A DNA stretch of 64,000 bases from Clavulina sp. PMI_390 (lineage: Eukaryota; Basidiomycota; Agaricomycetes; Cantharellales; Hydnaceae), in NCBI GenBank assembly GCA_015039315.1, contig WIDE01000012.1, positions 297,569-361,568 of the forward strand. Reading direction: 5' to 3'. The notes under the pieces are model-generated. The model made no database searches, was not told the DNA's origin, and saw only the letters and a program-made list of their open reading frames with translations. The translations under genes and the position numbers were made by a program. Below, in pieces: positions 11,278-22,420 of this stretch. Within the stretch, counting starts at the first letter, position 1. Every line of letters starts with the position of its first letter.

Positions 11278-14200
11278 ATGGACAGCGCTAGACCCCCACT
11301 CACAGTCATCCCGGTTTCCTCCAGCATGGTCTCGCTGTCCTCATCGGACCTGGTCGTCGTCGCCCTCGGCGTCGTCCTCGCATCCATCTACCTCTTCAAG
11401 GACCTCATCTTCCAGGTCCTCGCTCCCCCCACCGCCCCCTCCAAGGCTCCCGGAAAGGCCAACGGATATGCTGCCAACGGTTCAGCAACCGAGGCAGGAG
11501 CTGACTCGCGTGACTTTGTTGCAAAGATGAAGGCTGCGGTGAGTAGTAGTGCCACTCTTGAAGCTAAAGCATGCGTGTCTCCAATGTGTGCTGACTGTCC
11601 CACGCTGCTCTCCTCTCTCCCCCCGGCCACTCTCGCCCATCTGACGCTCGCAACATCGCCGTCTCTGAATGCATCGGCCATCTGGATGTGCTGCCTGCAT
11701 CCTCGATGACGGTGATGAATCATCAATGCATCCAATGACCGGGCATGTCTGGGTATCTATCTGATAATCCTACCCCCCAATCTACATTGACATGTCCATG
11801 CGCCCACCTCATCTCGCACCACCCCTACCTGCCCCCGCACATCCACATCCACATACGCCACCACCGACAGAAAAAACGTCTGGCAATCATCTATGGCTCG
11901 CAAACCGGTACCGCAGAGGACTACGCCATCCGCATCGCCAAAGAGGCAAAGGCCAAATTCGGTCTCGGCTCGCTCGTGTGCGATGCCGAGGAATACGACT
12001 ACGAGAACCTCGACACCGTCCCTGCCGACTCAGCCGTCATCTTCGTCATGGCCTCGTACGGCGAGGGCGAGCCCACCGACAACGCCGTCCAGCTCTTCTC
12101 CAACCTCCGCGACGACAACTTTACGTTCACCAACGGCGAGCACTCGCTTGCGGGCCTCAAATACGTCGTCTTTGGGCTCGGAAACTCGACGTATGAGCAC
12201 TACAACATTGTCAGCAAGCAGGTCGACGAGGCGCTCACCAAGGCGGGTGCCACGCGCATCGGTGTCCTCGGCCAGGGTGATGATGACAAGAGCATGGAAG
12301 AGGACTACTTGGCGTGGAAGGACGGCATGTGGGAGGCACTTGGCAAGGCCCTCGGTGTCGAAGAAGGCGCTGGCGCTGAGACCCCCGACTTTGCCGTCTC
12401 GGAACTCAGCACTGTCGATCAGGCAAAGGTTTACCTCGGTCAGTCCATCACTCCCTTCCTTCCGCTTTCGGGTCGGTGCAAGCTTCGGCCCCCGCGTCTC
12501 TCGAGTCGCGTCATTTCTCATTAAGCTGTCAAACTATTTTTTATGTGAATCGTGTCACTGACTCCCTTTTTTTATTCTCCTTGCCGCCGGCTTCGGAATC
12601 GTCGTCTTTCCCGGTCTGATCCCGATCTCGGCTCCCCTTTTGCACATTGGCGCTGGATACGACACTGCAGGCGAGCTCTCTGCGCGCGCACTCACCAGGA
12701 CCAAGGGCATTCACGATGTCAAGAACCCCTTCCCCGCCCCGATCCCCGTCATCCGCGAGCTGTTCCAGTCCACCGTCGACCGTAACTGCGTGCACGTCGA
12801 GTTCAGCATCGAGGGCTCTGGCATGACCTACCAGCACGGCGACCACGTCGGTGTGTGGCCCACCAACCCCGACGTCGAAGTTGATCGTCTCCTGCTCGCA
12901 CTCGGTCTCTGGGACAAGAAGGACAAGGCCGTCACCGTCGAGTCGCTCGACCCTGCCCTCGCCAAGGTCCCCTTCCCCACCCCGACTACATTCGACACGA
13001 TCCTGCGCCACTATATCGATATCACCGCCGTCGTCGGTCGTCAGGCCCTGAATGCGCTCAGCAAGTACGCGCCTACGCCCGAGGCTGGTGCCCGTCTTGC
13101 GCAGCTCGGCTCGGACAAGGATCTGTACCATACGCACGTCGCGAAGCCCTGCCTCAAGCTCGGCGAGGTCCTGCAGATCGCCGCTGGAGACCAGACCCGC
13201 AATTTCTGCGACTCGACGCACCCTGGTACCGACAACGTTACTGCGTGGCCTATCCCCTTTGACGTTGTCGTCTCGACGATCCCGCGCTTGCAGCCCCGCT
13301 ACTACTCGATCTCGTCCTCGCCCAAGGTCCACCCGTCCAGCATCCACGTCACGTGTGTCGTCCTTAAATACGAGAACGCCCCCGACTCGCCTGAGAACGC
13401 GAAATGGATCTTTGGAGTTGGATCAAACTATCTGCTTAATTTGAAGATGGCAGCGAACGGCGATCAGCCTCCGCCTGTGCAAGTCCAGCAGGTGAACCCG
13501 GGTAAAGACGGTCTTGCGTACGCGTATGCGCACCCGACGTATGCGATTGCTGGACCGAGATCTGCGTACAAGCCAGAGGTTACGGAGAATGCAGATGGCA
13601 AATTTATCTTGTACAAGGCCCCGATTCATGTTCGTAGGAGCACGTTCAGGCTGCCTACGAACCCCAAGAGCCCAATTCTCATGATTGGCCCTGGAACGGT
13701 GCGTTCCCTTTCCCTTTGCTCTTCATTCTTGCTGGGTGTCTCGCCCTATTCGTTTCCCTCCTTTGCGCCGAGATCCGAGCCATTAATGATGATGCTGATC
13801 TATCTGCTTTGTCCCTTTCATCTCGCTACGTGTCCCTTCACTTGTGGCTGCTCATCCCATCACAACACGTCGGTCCAACACCCACCGGCATGTAATTTCG
13901 CCTTATTTCCGCGGCTTTTACGATTCGGCCTTCATTTCTCTTGAAAATTGGCGCACACGATTTCTGGTTGGTTGTGTGGCTGTCGCTCTTTCCCTCAACT
14001 TTTCTCCTGGGATCCACCGTCGTCTTTCTCCTCTCATCACCGCTTCTACCCGCCCGCCGATCTCACGACAACTACGCTTTGGTTGACACGAATACACAGG
14101 GTGTTGCTCCCTTCCGTGGCTTCGTCCAAGAGCGCATGGCCCTCGCCCAAAAAGCCCTCGACAAGAACGGCCCTGACGCGATCGCCAACTGGGGTCAGTT

Positions 14201-14594
14201 CGCGCTCTACTACGGCTGCCGCTCCGACAAGGAGGACTACCTGTACGCCGACGAATGGCCCATGTACCTCGACGCACTCAAGGGCAAATTCACGATGCGC
14301 ACCGCCTTTTCTCGCTCGGGTCCTCGCAAGCCTGACGGGTCCAAGATCTACGTCCAGGACCTGCTGTGGCAGGACAAGGAGTCGATCCGCAAGATGATCT
14401 GGGACGTCAAGGGATACGTGTACATCTGCGGTGATGCTAAAGCCATGAGCAAGGCTGTGGAGGATGTACTTGCAAGGATATTGGCCGAGGCGAAGACGGG
14501 TAAGACGGGTGATGAGGTTGATATGGCTGTGGGCCAGGCTGAGCTCAAGATGATGAAGGACCGCTCGAGGATCCTGCTCGATGTCTGGAGTTAG
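11278..14594 (+). CDS. CPR: NADPH-cytochrome P450 reductase
   Basis: The FAD/FMN flavoprotein of the endoplasmic reticulum that passes electrons from NADPH to P450 enzymes, as in ergosterol synthesis and detoxification. Four exons (11278-11538, 11871-12438, 12671-13698, 14100-14594) join with consistent phases to 783 residues; the family is about 680-730. Visible parts: an N-terminal membrane anchor (DLVVVALGVVLASIYLF), the FMN-binding flavodoxin domain (IYGSQTGTAEDYA, ASYGEGEPTDNA, FGLGNSTYEHYN, LGQGDDDKSMEEDY), the connecting domain, FAD binding (LQPRYYSISSSPK), the NADPH region (MIGPGTGVAPFRGF, YYGCRSDKEDYLY, YVYICGDAKAM) and the C-terminal aromatic (LLDVWS). An internal ATG at 11326 (MVSLSSSDLV) would give a shorter start more like relatives. 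The exon 2/3 junction uses the acceptor ending at 12670 (YLG-ELSARAL). Strong codon bias to C in third positions suggests high expression. Confidence 0.95.
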
Positions 14595-15342
14595 ATGCGT
14601 TGTCGCAAAAGGATCTTCAATTTTTTTTTCTTACTTGCATTATCTTTTCGCCCGCTCGCTGGAACAATGCATCTTACCCCACTACACGCTTCTTCTTCTT
14701 CTTCTTCCTCGTGGTTTCCATTTCTTCTTTTCTTACTCCCTTATTGGGTGAGGTTCCGATCCTCGCTTTTGTGTCTTACGTGCCCCTTTCAAAGGCACGC
14801 CCCCTTAATCCCGCCCTTCCCTTTTCCTCTCCCTCTCCCTCCCTTATCCGAACATCCGTAACCTTAACTCCGTCATCATACGTGTACGGTAGCTCGCATC
14901 TCAGAACTGTGACGATAGAACAATGCAATCCTCTCTAAACCCTCACTACTGTACGATGGAAGACTTCAGGTGCATTCATTAGAGTCGATTGTCTGGATGA
15001 TGTCGACAGGATGGTCAGTCAGGCTCCACAATACAACAGCGAGAGCAGAAAAAGAGGAATCATCGTAAAAAGAATCCGCATGGGGGTATAGATCCCATCG
15101 AGGGTCCAGTTCATGTCCGAAAGAGAGACGAAGAAAAGGAAAAAGAAAAGCATGATGAGAAACCAGCAAGCAAGCAAGAACATACGATGCGAGAAGATTA
15201 AGAGAAGTCGAGTCAGATATCATCCAACAACGACAATCGCTTTAAGCGAAGAGCAGGATTTTGGGTCACGTCCACAACGAGAGTCAATGTCAAATCAAAT
15301 GAAGAGAGCAAAGGCAAAACGTAGGAATGCGACAGCAAGAGA
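14595..15342. other. Convergent 3' spacer
   Basis: About 750 bases between the 3' ends of the reductase and an F-box gene. It contains a (CTT)n tract around 14689-14707 and low-complexity C/T stretches, presumably both 3' untranslated regions. No gene is seen. Confidence 0.5.
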
Positions 15343-17282
15343 TCAGAAGAACTCGGTGACTGTCTCAGTCCCATCGTCCGTTTCAGTCCAGTCCGTCTCT
15401 GTCTCCTCATCATCTTCCCTCCTCCGACTCCTACGCGCCAACAGCGCCTGCCTCTCCATCTCATCCACTTCCTCAGCCACATTCCTCACAAACGACTCGG
15501 CGCATATAGCCTGACGCGGGTAGCGCTGCTGCAGGTCCTTGAACGGACCAGGCACACTAACCCTTCCTCCTGACGATGACTGGCGCATTTTACCACCCAA
15601 GACTTTGTCCTCCCCTCCTCCCCTGCGCGGAAGCTGCACTTCAACCCGGATTCCGGGCGAGCACTGAATAAATACCGTTAGGAGCTCTGCCATCTCCTGA
15701 TACATGCTACCGCTACTGCTGCTCCCGCCCCTTGCCCCCTGACCGCTTGCTGCGGCCACTTCGCGCTCGCGTGGATGCAGTAGCGCTGTGCGAATTACGC
15801 GTAATTGGGCCTGATGTCTCGACTCGCGCACGGCCGCAGCAGCAAGGAGCATAAGCGTGTCCAGTCCAAGGACGTCCGCGCTGAACTGCACCCCTTGCAG
15901 TAGCCCATGTGCTAGCAAGTAGTGTGCCAGGACCGTCGCGGTGCTGACGTCTGATGTGATGGTAGACGAAGAGAGGGAGAATGTGCGGAGGAGAGGGAAT
16001 GAGATGGGATGAGCTTGGGTGTTTGTGGCAGAGAATGCGTCACGCGGGAATGCAGAAGTGGGAGCAGCGACGTTGGGAGCGGTCATTTCGGGCTCATTTT
16101 GCATCCACAAATGCAAATGGCGCAATGAGGGCCCCTCAAGGTGGCGAAGGATTCCAAATGCTTCCACATTGATGATGCTGAGTGATTGGAGGGATGGGAA
16201 AACGTAACTATCGGTAGATGCAGAGGTGTTTGGGGAGATGATCGTAAGCTCGAGCGCGCGAAGATTGGAAAAATGCGCTGCGAAACGGGAAATTGAAGAC
16301 AGGCTGGTTCCATGGGAGATGTATTGGAGCCTTGTGAGGAAAGCTGGGTTGAGATGACTGCGTTTGAAAGGGTAAGGGCCTGCGAGGTTGAGAGATTGCA
16401 GGCGACATTGGTGTCCGTCCGTGACCAGCCGCAAGGGGACCGCTGGTTGCTCAGAAACATTCCGAGAGAAGTCGGAGACACAGACATCTAGCGTCTCTAG
16501 GCGACGTAAATGTCCTTGGAGGGGGAGAACGAGCCCAACAGTGTAGTTGGACAAGTTCAGCTCAAGCCGGCGACAGCGTTGGAGATGTGGATGAAGCTTT
16601 TGCAGTAGGCGTTTTAGGGGCCCGGTTAACCGTGGCTCATACGTGATCGACACGTCAAGCAGCTCGCTCCGAGAGCGATCGAGATAGAGAGAAAAACGGT
16701 CAAAGTCAGGAATATCGTCTGCTACCATTGGGTAGTCGTAGACAATATGTGTCCATAGCAGCGGGGTCGCGAGCGCGACTCTACGCCAACTGTGAGATAC
16801 GGCTGAAATGGATAGCGCATAGGCAAGGCCAAGCTCAGCAAACTCAGCAGTTTGGAAGGCGATCATGCCGAACGCGAAGACGAGTGTCATGAGCTCATCG
16901 GGTAGCCTACTAACAAAGGCGTTGGCATTCCGAAGGCGATGTGGCATCTGGTCGATTTCTTTCAGAGCAGAAAGAGCGCTGGTCCTGGCTTTGTCAAAAC
17001 CTGCATGCGCTCGGTCCAGCACCTCTAGTTCTTGACGAAGTGCAAACTGAGCTGCACGCTGGGACGTCGCGTTGTTGAGACCATGGAATCCATGCCTATA
17101 CCCCAAGTAAAAGTAAAACGTGAATAAAGCAAGGGTTAGGGGGTAGTGAAACACGTGTTGGACGCGCACCTGGCAACTTTCCAGCCAGACTCAGTTACGC
17201 GAGCAGAATGCTCCCAGCGTCGCTGAAGGATGCCCAGTAGGTCATCATCGGATGTACTGGTCGATCCACGAGGCATGCCCAT
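15343..17282 (-). CDS. F-box-like protein
   Basis: Two exons: a short first exon (17170-17282, reading MGMPRGSTSTSDDDLLGIL) and a long second exon (15343-17095) joined through a 74-base intron, giving 621 residues. After a coiled N-terminal helix (ALRQELEVLDRAHAGFD) comes an F-box-like motif (VSRLPDELMTLVFAFG ... AVSHSWRRVALATPLLWTHI). This is the standard start of the large basidiomycete F-box family, followed by a leucine-rich C-terminal part with no obvious repeats. F-box proteins bind Skp1 and present substrates to SCF ubiquitin ligases; the substrate cannot be told from sequence. The start could also be the next in-frame ATG at 17276. The C-terminus is acidic and Thr-rich (ETETDWTETDDGTE). 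Confidence 0.8.
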
Positions 17283-17816
17283 GCATGTCCCTTGGAAAAG
17301 GGTGTTTCTCAACCACCCTCTTAGGAGATGTTTGGTTGTTGGTCAATGCTTGTCAACATGTTCGAGGCCTCGACAACCCATATCAGGACGCGTCTGCCCG
17401 TCTTTCCACTATGGGGCCTCAATTCGTACTTCTTGGCTTATTGCATGCGTTCAAGATAATTTATGGTATGGTTTTTAAACGAATATCATGAGATCCTGGC
17501 TTCGGGGAACCGCGGGACTAGGGGAGGGGAAAAAGCTGGGGACAAACCTTGGTGTTCGCAACCCGTAGAGGGACTGATTTTCCTGGTCATCCCGCACACT
17601 GCATATTGCTAAGGTCTGTTCCTCATTCTTTTTTCGCCACCTTTGAAGAATCATATGAACCGAGTCTCCCTTGATCAGCCTCCAAGAAGTCAGCCAACCA
17701 GTCCTTGCGCAGCAGTACTGCATATGTTTTTACTTTACAACGGGTATTTGAACCAGCGTGATGCTACCACGAACGAGATGCCTGAACCTATCGACATTTG
17801 CGCTTCACCCAAGGAC
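17283..17816. other. Intergenic spacer
   Basis: The promoter of the F-box gene on the left and the 3' end of DUF4139 copy A on the right. I see no open frame with recognisable content. Confidence 0.4.
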
Positions 17817-20084
17817 CTACTTCGCGTCGACGACGCTAACATCAGAGGGACGAGCCACGTCGAATGCAAGATGCAAATCAACGGAATCTTTCAAGTCTGT
17901 CACAATCCACTCAATTACACCATCTCCTCGTGCCCCACCACTCCCACTACCCTCTTCCTCCTTTTGCGCCCAACGGGCCATGACATCCTTCGAGATCTGA
18001 TCAACCAGTTGTGGTTCCTTGGCGCTGCCTGCCGTACTCGAGTCCTTCGCCAGTAGCCCGGTCACAGGACCCAACGCGGTTTCACTCGGCTGCAAAAGAG
18101 TCACCTTAATATTTGCATCCTCGCTCACGGGAACGCGGTCCTGCACAACCAATCTAGATATCGCCGAGCTTGCACGCGTATTCTTGATTGTGATGCGTTG
18201 CTTGTATGCCGTTACGGTGGTCTTGGTGCTGTTGGCTGCGAGGAACGAGGACAGTCCTGTTCCACCAGTGGTGCTGGAGACTCTGCTTTGCGGGTGGAAC
18301 GTGATGCGAACAGAGGGGTCGACGCCCAGGGAGCATGTGAAGTGCTCGGAAGGGGAGACGTTTGGCAGAGATGATTTCGCGACGAACTTGCCGTCCAGAA
18401 ACACTGAGCTTGGACCTAACATAGCCATCACGAAAATGCATCAACCATCCTGATCATGTTAAGGCTTAAGTCATAGGACGGAATCATACCTGCAATGAGC
18501 TGGTAGGAGCTCTGATTTTTGATCCTGCACTGCAAGAATGCCGAAGGCACGCTCCTAGGCACTACAATCCACTCTAGCTCAGCATTCAGATCCATGCTCG
18601 CAATGGAAACCTTGTGATTTGTTCCGTCGCTTGGGATGTTTGAGAGTCCTTCAACTGTAAATGTCGTGCTAATCATCCCATTGCCGACACGGGCAGCAGG
18701 ACCCTCGTCGTAAACGACTGGACTAGGTGGAACGACCGCAGCGAATTGCGGAGTTGGTCCCCCAAAAAGGTTTGGAGGAACGATTCCGTCAGGAATGGAT
18801 GCCGCTCCAAAACCTCCAGGAGGGAAACCAACACCAGAGGGAATGGCCGCACCAGGAGGAGGGTAAACACTGGGGCCCAAGACGCTCGGACTTGCCATGG
18901 GAGCCTGATGCATCATGCCATAGCCGGTCTGGGTTGTAGCGCCTGTACGAGGCGGAATGATAGCAACATTTGGAGGAGGGTACGCCCCGAGCGTACCGTA
19001 TGGGCCCCATTGAGGTAATTCAGATGGTTTCTTAGCCGTAATACGCCACGGCTTCACTTTGGGAATCTTCGCGCCGATCTGCGGGGAGGCTGTAGAGAGC
19101 GTGATGGGGACATCCTTCCAATCCTCACCAGTCATCTGTGTCACGCTAGCTCGGTACTGGAGTCTCACAGTGGGCCCATTCTTATCAGCTGATGCGCTGG
19201 ACGTCTCGACCCCATAGAGGTCAGCACGGATGTCGTATGAACTGGTCCATGAGGCGCGCCTCACGACTAGCCGGAGACCAATTTGTTTATCAGCACAAGT
19301 GTTGTAATGGACAGTAGCAGGGCTCTTACCGTATGAGAGAACCAGTTCGATAGCGCCAGCTTCTTCTGCTACAAGGACCACGGCCACCTCAGATCCAAGC
19401 CCAGGCGAGGCAAATTTCTCCTCGACACGCATCTCCGCGATCCTATCCGCCAACACCTTGATCTCTTTCCCCAGCTGTTGCTTCTCTTTCCACAACTGTG
19501 TTTGCTTCTCGAGGTTCAGCTCCATGAAGGGAATGAGGGTCTCATTCGTCGCACTCTCAATCCTGCCATCGCGCAGGCTTCCAGCGTATCCGGTGAGGAG
19601 CGTCTGGTGACTTTCCAGTATACCATAGCGCATTTCGAGGGCAGCTTTTTCAGCATGAAGCCCCTTTACCTCGGGGGTTTGGGGAATAGGAGGGCCAATG
19701 ATGGCCACTCCAGTGGAAGGAGTATACACTACATCAACGATAGATAGTCCCTGGGAATAACTCGTCGTCTGAGCTTCGACACGAATAGAATCGCCGTCGA
19801 TGAATGATGAAAGGTTTTTGATTCTAATGGCATTTTGACCAATCTAACAATATGCAAAGGCGGTTCCATCAGATAGGTAGGAGGTTTTTTCATAATATTA
19901 GAGTGAAGAGGGAGCGCAAACAGAGCTGGCGATGGTTGAAGCTGACCTTGACGTCAAGCGGGAATCGGCGCTGTACAATGGCGCGGTCTGACTGATAAAC
20001 GGTCACTTCCACAATAGGATGATCCGGAGCATCGACATGAAGCTGATGACCGCTCGGGATGCTGAAAAACTCGAGTTTGTTCAT
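17817..20084 (-). CDS. DUF4140/DUF4139 protein (mucoidy inhibitor A-like), copy A
   Basis: Four exons (19947-20084, 19330-19843, 18490-19266, 17817-18415) join in phase to 675 residues. Order: an N-terminal DUF4140-type beta region (VEVTVYQSDRAIVQRRFPLD), a coiled coil with EKQTQLWKEKQQL (about residues 115-170), the start of DUF4139 (WTSSYDIRADLYG, TGEDWKDVPITLSTASP), a Pro/Gly-rich linker (residues about 300-380, with PPPGAAIPSGVGFPPGGFG), then the rest of DUF4139 (TVEGLSNIPSDGTNHKVSIA, FLQCRIKNQSSYQLIAG, VFLDGKFVAKSSLPNVSPSE, FTCSLGVDPSVR, and an end in VVDAK). The family is known from bacteria (MuiA) and is common in fungi. Its biochemical role is not established and I infer none. No signal peptide or membrane segment is seen, so it is probably cytosolic. 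First of five tandem copies. Confidence 0.88.
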
Positions 20085-20889
20085 TTTGGAATGGGGTGTA
20101 GGGCACAGTAGTAGATCAAGGGGTCGATAACTAGGCCTTGAGTATGGGCTACATATCCATACTATTTATACTCCGATTCAGGGTGGTCGAAAATGAGTAC
20201 CATAGTCACGGATGACCATAGCTATAATACCAACTGAAAACTATCAGGGGGGTTCGCAGGTTGGCTTGGGATGACTAAAAATGCTCGAAGAAAGGGACTG
20301 AGACTTAGTGAGTATGCACCTCTATGAGGTGGCAAGGATGAGCAAGACATAATATTGAGTGACCGTAGCCACTCAGGAGCTATCAGGAGTTTTGCTGATC
20401 AGGAGTAGAGGCTTGAGAATACTAAAAGAGCGGCAGTCACCTTAATTCATTAGAAATTATAATGTTTGACTGAACCCAAGTCCCGCACGTGTAATATTGC
20501 TGCCGACACAAATGGCACTTCGACCAGCAGGATTCGCGACAAACCACGTGCTATACAGGCGAACTTTGGGTTGTTCGCAGTATTCAAACAGGCGTGGACG
20601 CCGATCACGCACCCACGAGATGAGTGACGAGACTTCTCTAGTTGTTTTCCCAGGGCCTTTTTCCGTCTTTGATCCAACAAACACTGCCAGAACGGGATAT
20701 TCAAACTAGTCAGCGCGAAAGTCGGGAGTGTACCCAGCAGTCTTGGTGGCCTTCGGCGGCACAATCGGTAAGTCAACCGGAGATATACTACATTTATTGT
20801 ACTATACCATTTTGATGCATTGGGAGACTCATGAGGTTACCCGAATCCCTCAGAATTCTCAGTCAGGCCGACCACTGGTTTGTATTCAC
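20085..20889. other. Upstream region of DUF4139 copy A
   Basis: Holds the copy A promoter (TATA and TCGACCACC box at 20165-20190). About 320 bases upstream is a block near 20400-20450 ('aggagtagaggcttgag...') that recurs upstream of the other copies. Small open frames at 20457-20776 on the minus strand have no family features and are not called. Confidence 0.5.
20165..20190 (-). promoter_or_regulatory. Promoter core of DUF4139 copy A
   Basis: On the coding (minus) strand a box TCGACCACCC is followed after about 10 bases by a TATAAA element, about 80-105 bases before the start codon. The same box/TATA pair with similar spacing precedes the decayed copy at 21994 and copy B at 24619. The box alone is kept before decayed copy C. 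The shared position in paralogues supports a real core promoter. Confidence 0.6.
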
Positions 20890-21994
20890 AACATAAAAGC
20901 TGGAAGGATATGCTATTTCGAGAGCTCCAAGCGCGAACGGACAAGATCCTTCAGGCCGGCCACGATCCGATCAATACCGTTTTTCTCCGACCCCACTGCT
21001 TGTACCTTCCTTGTCCTTCTTGCGATCAGATTATCCGTGATATGATCCACAATTTTCTCACCCTCTGATACCCATCATCGTGCTCAGCTCGTCGGATACC
21101 AGGCCACCCACAGCTTGGATTGGAGTATTAGAGGATTGTAATATTTGTATTGCTGATTACAAGGAGGTGGTCCTGAATTACTATTTTGGCGATAGTCGTA
21201 CATTTCCGTATGCTAATTTTTATTGCCATGTGTTGCTTATCCGTTGTTAGGGTCGTCGTAGGACACCCACCTGCGAGGAAAGAGGACAGATCCTCTCCCG
21301 CTGTATTAGAGATTTTACTTTTATGTAAACGTCATCAAGATCTCCAGATCAACCGAAGGGAGTAAAATAAACAATAGGAGGAACGTTCGGCACATAAAGT
21401 TCGCCGCGAACTTATTCTCCATAAACAAAGAGCTTCGTCCTAACAACCCCATTAAGCAAACGTGTTCGTATTGATTAACAAATGTAGGATGGAAGGAAGG
21501 GGACGTACTTGAGATGAACTAATACAAGCCCGATCTTTTATTCGGCATTGAAAAACGCCTAGGGCAAGACCATAGGCATTACAACCTATTCCAAGTCAGC
21601 GGTAGTGACCTGGTGAATCTTTGCATTAATTGGGATATTCGAAAGCCCATCAGCTGTAAATATGGCATCAAACGCACCTTGATCGACGTAAAAATCTTGA
21701 CCCACCTCAGCCACGACGACTTCACCGGGAGACGGAGCAACTTGAGCAGGAAGGCTGTGGGCGTGCTGGACGATTGGTTGGTAAGCTATTTGCTGAGTTC
21801 TGTCGTCCGTCCAGCTGCTGCTCCGACTACGATTCCCTCCATGCCTCTCTGGNNNNNNNNNNGTCAAGCGGGAATCGGCGCTGTACAATGGCGCGATCCG
21901 ATTGATAAACGGTCACTTCGACCACAGGATGCTCCTGAGCGTCTATCTGAATCTGAGTGCCAGCCGAACTGCTGAAGAACTCGAGCTTTTTCAT
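20890..21994 (-). pseudogene. Decayed DUF4139 copy (A'), interrupted by assembly gap
   Basis: The first exon is intact (MKKLEFFSSSAGTQIQIDA ... IVQRRFPLD) up to the N run. Directly beyond the gap the frame is already in the middle of exon 3 (ERHGGNRSRSSSW ... IFTADGLSNIP). About 1.3 kb expected from the paralogues is therefore missing at a ten-N gap. Downstream, similarity continues but is broken: a stop follows TTADLE, then a frameshifted FQCRIKDRAC. Next come LGRSSLFMENKFAANFMCRTF (paralogue: VFLDGKFVAKSSLPNVSP) and GEDLSSFLAGG...DKQHMAIKI, ending in a degenerate EKIVDHITDNLIARR and IDRIVAGLKDL. Multiple independent breaks outside the gap make this a pseudogene whatever the gap holds. Confidence 0.75.
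21853..21862. other. Assembly gap (10 N)
   Basis: A placeholder run of ten N inside the decayed DUF4139 copy. The 43 bases left of the gap (21810-21852) are identical to 26098-26140 in decayed copy C. The sequence to the right (from 21863) is identical for over 30 bases to copy A around 19952-19985. Both flanks are therefore near-identical repeats, the usual cause of a scaffold join of unknown size. Confidence 0.9.
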
Positions 21995-22420
21995 TCGTAA
22001 TGCAAGCGGTTAGAGCGAGGGAGCACAGTAGAAGGTCAACAGATGACGAGTGACGATCAGGCTATGGGCAAGGACTACCACTGCATCTTTATATGCTGTG
22101 GTCCCAGGTGGTCGAAAGTGAGTGGCATTAGCACTGGTATGACGGCGGCGTCTATAATATGAATCGTCAGGAGGTTCGTTGAATAGGAGCAGAGTATTGA
22201 GATGATTAAAGCTATCAGTTCAGTCCCCCGTAGTATGTTTAAATCTCCTATTGCATGATGAAAGTCCATTCCGCTTTGCGCCGCTAAATTTAAGAGGCTC
22301 GACTCAGTGGGTAAGTTGCAACAGTGTTTCGTGACCACTTTGATAGTGATTGTATGCATTTGCTGTATTGGGTGGCGGCAAATGCTTGAACTCTTTGATA
22401 TCCACACCTTAGCCTATTGC
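21995..22420. other. Spacer between DUF4139 A' and B
   Basis: Contains the promoter of the decayed copy and the 3' end of copy B. A block near 22180-22235 resembles the upstream block of the other copies. No gene is seen. Confidence 0.4.
22088..22115 (-). promoter_or_regulatory. Promoter core of decayed DUF4139 copy A'
   Basis: On the coding strand TCGACCACC is followed by about 12 bases and then ATATAAAG, about 95-120 bases before the copy's ATG. It is still well preserved although the coding region is broken. Confidence 0.55.

Noticed and set aside
12541..13347. A 268-codon open frame on the minus strand opposite the P450 reductase.
   Set aside because: It is a shadow of the strongly biased coding strand (C-rich third positions leave the opposite frame open). 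Its product is Arg/Asp/Val-rich with no domain.
20457..20776. Overlapping minus-strand frames between DUF4139 A and A' that looked like a small basic protein.
   Set aside because: Two frames overlap, neither has a recognisable family, splice structure or homologue elsewhere in the window.
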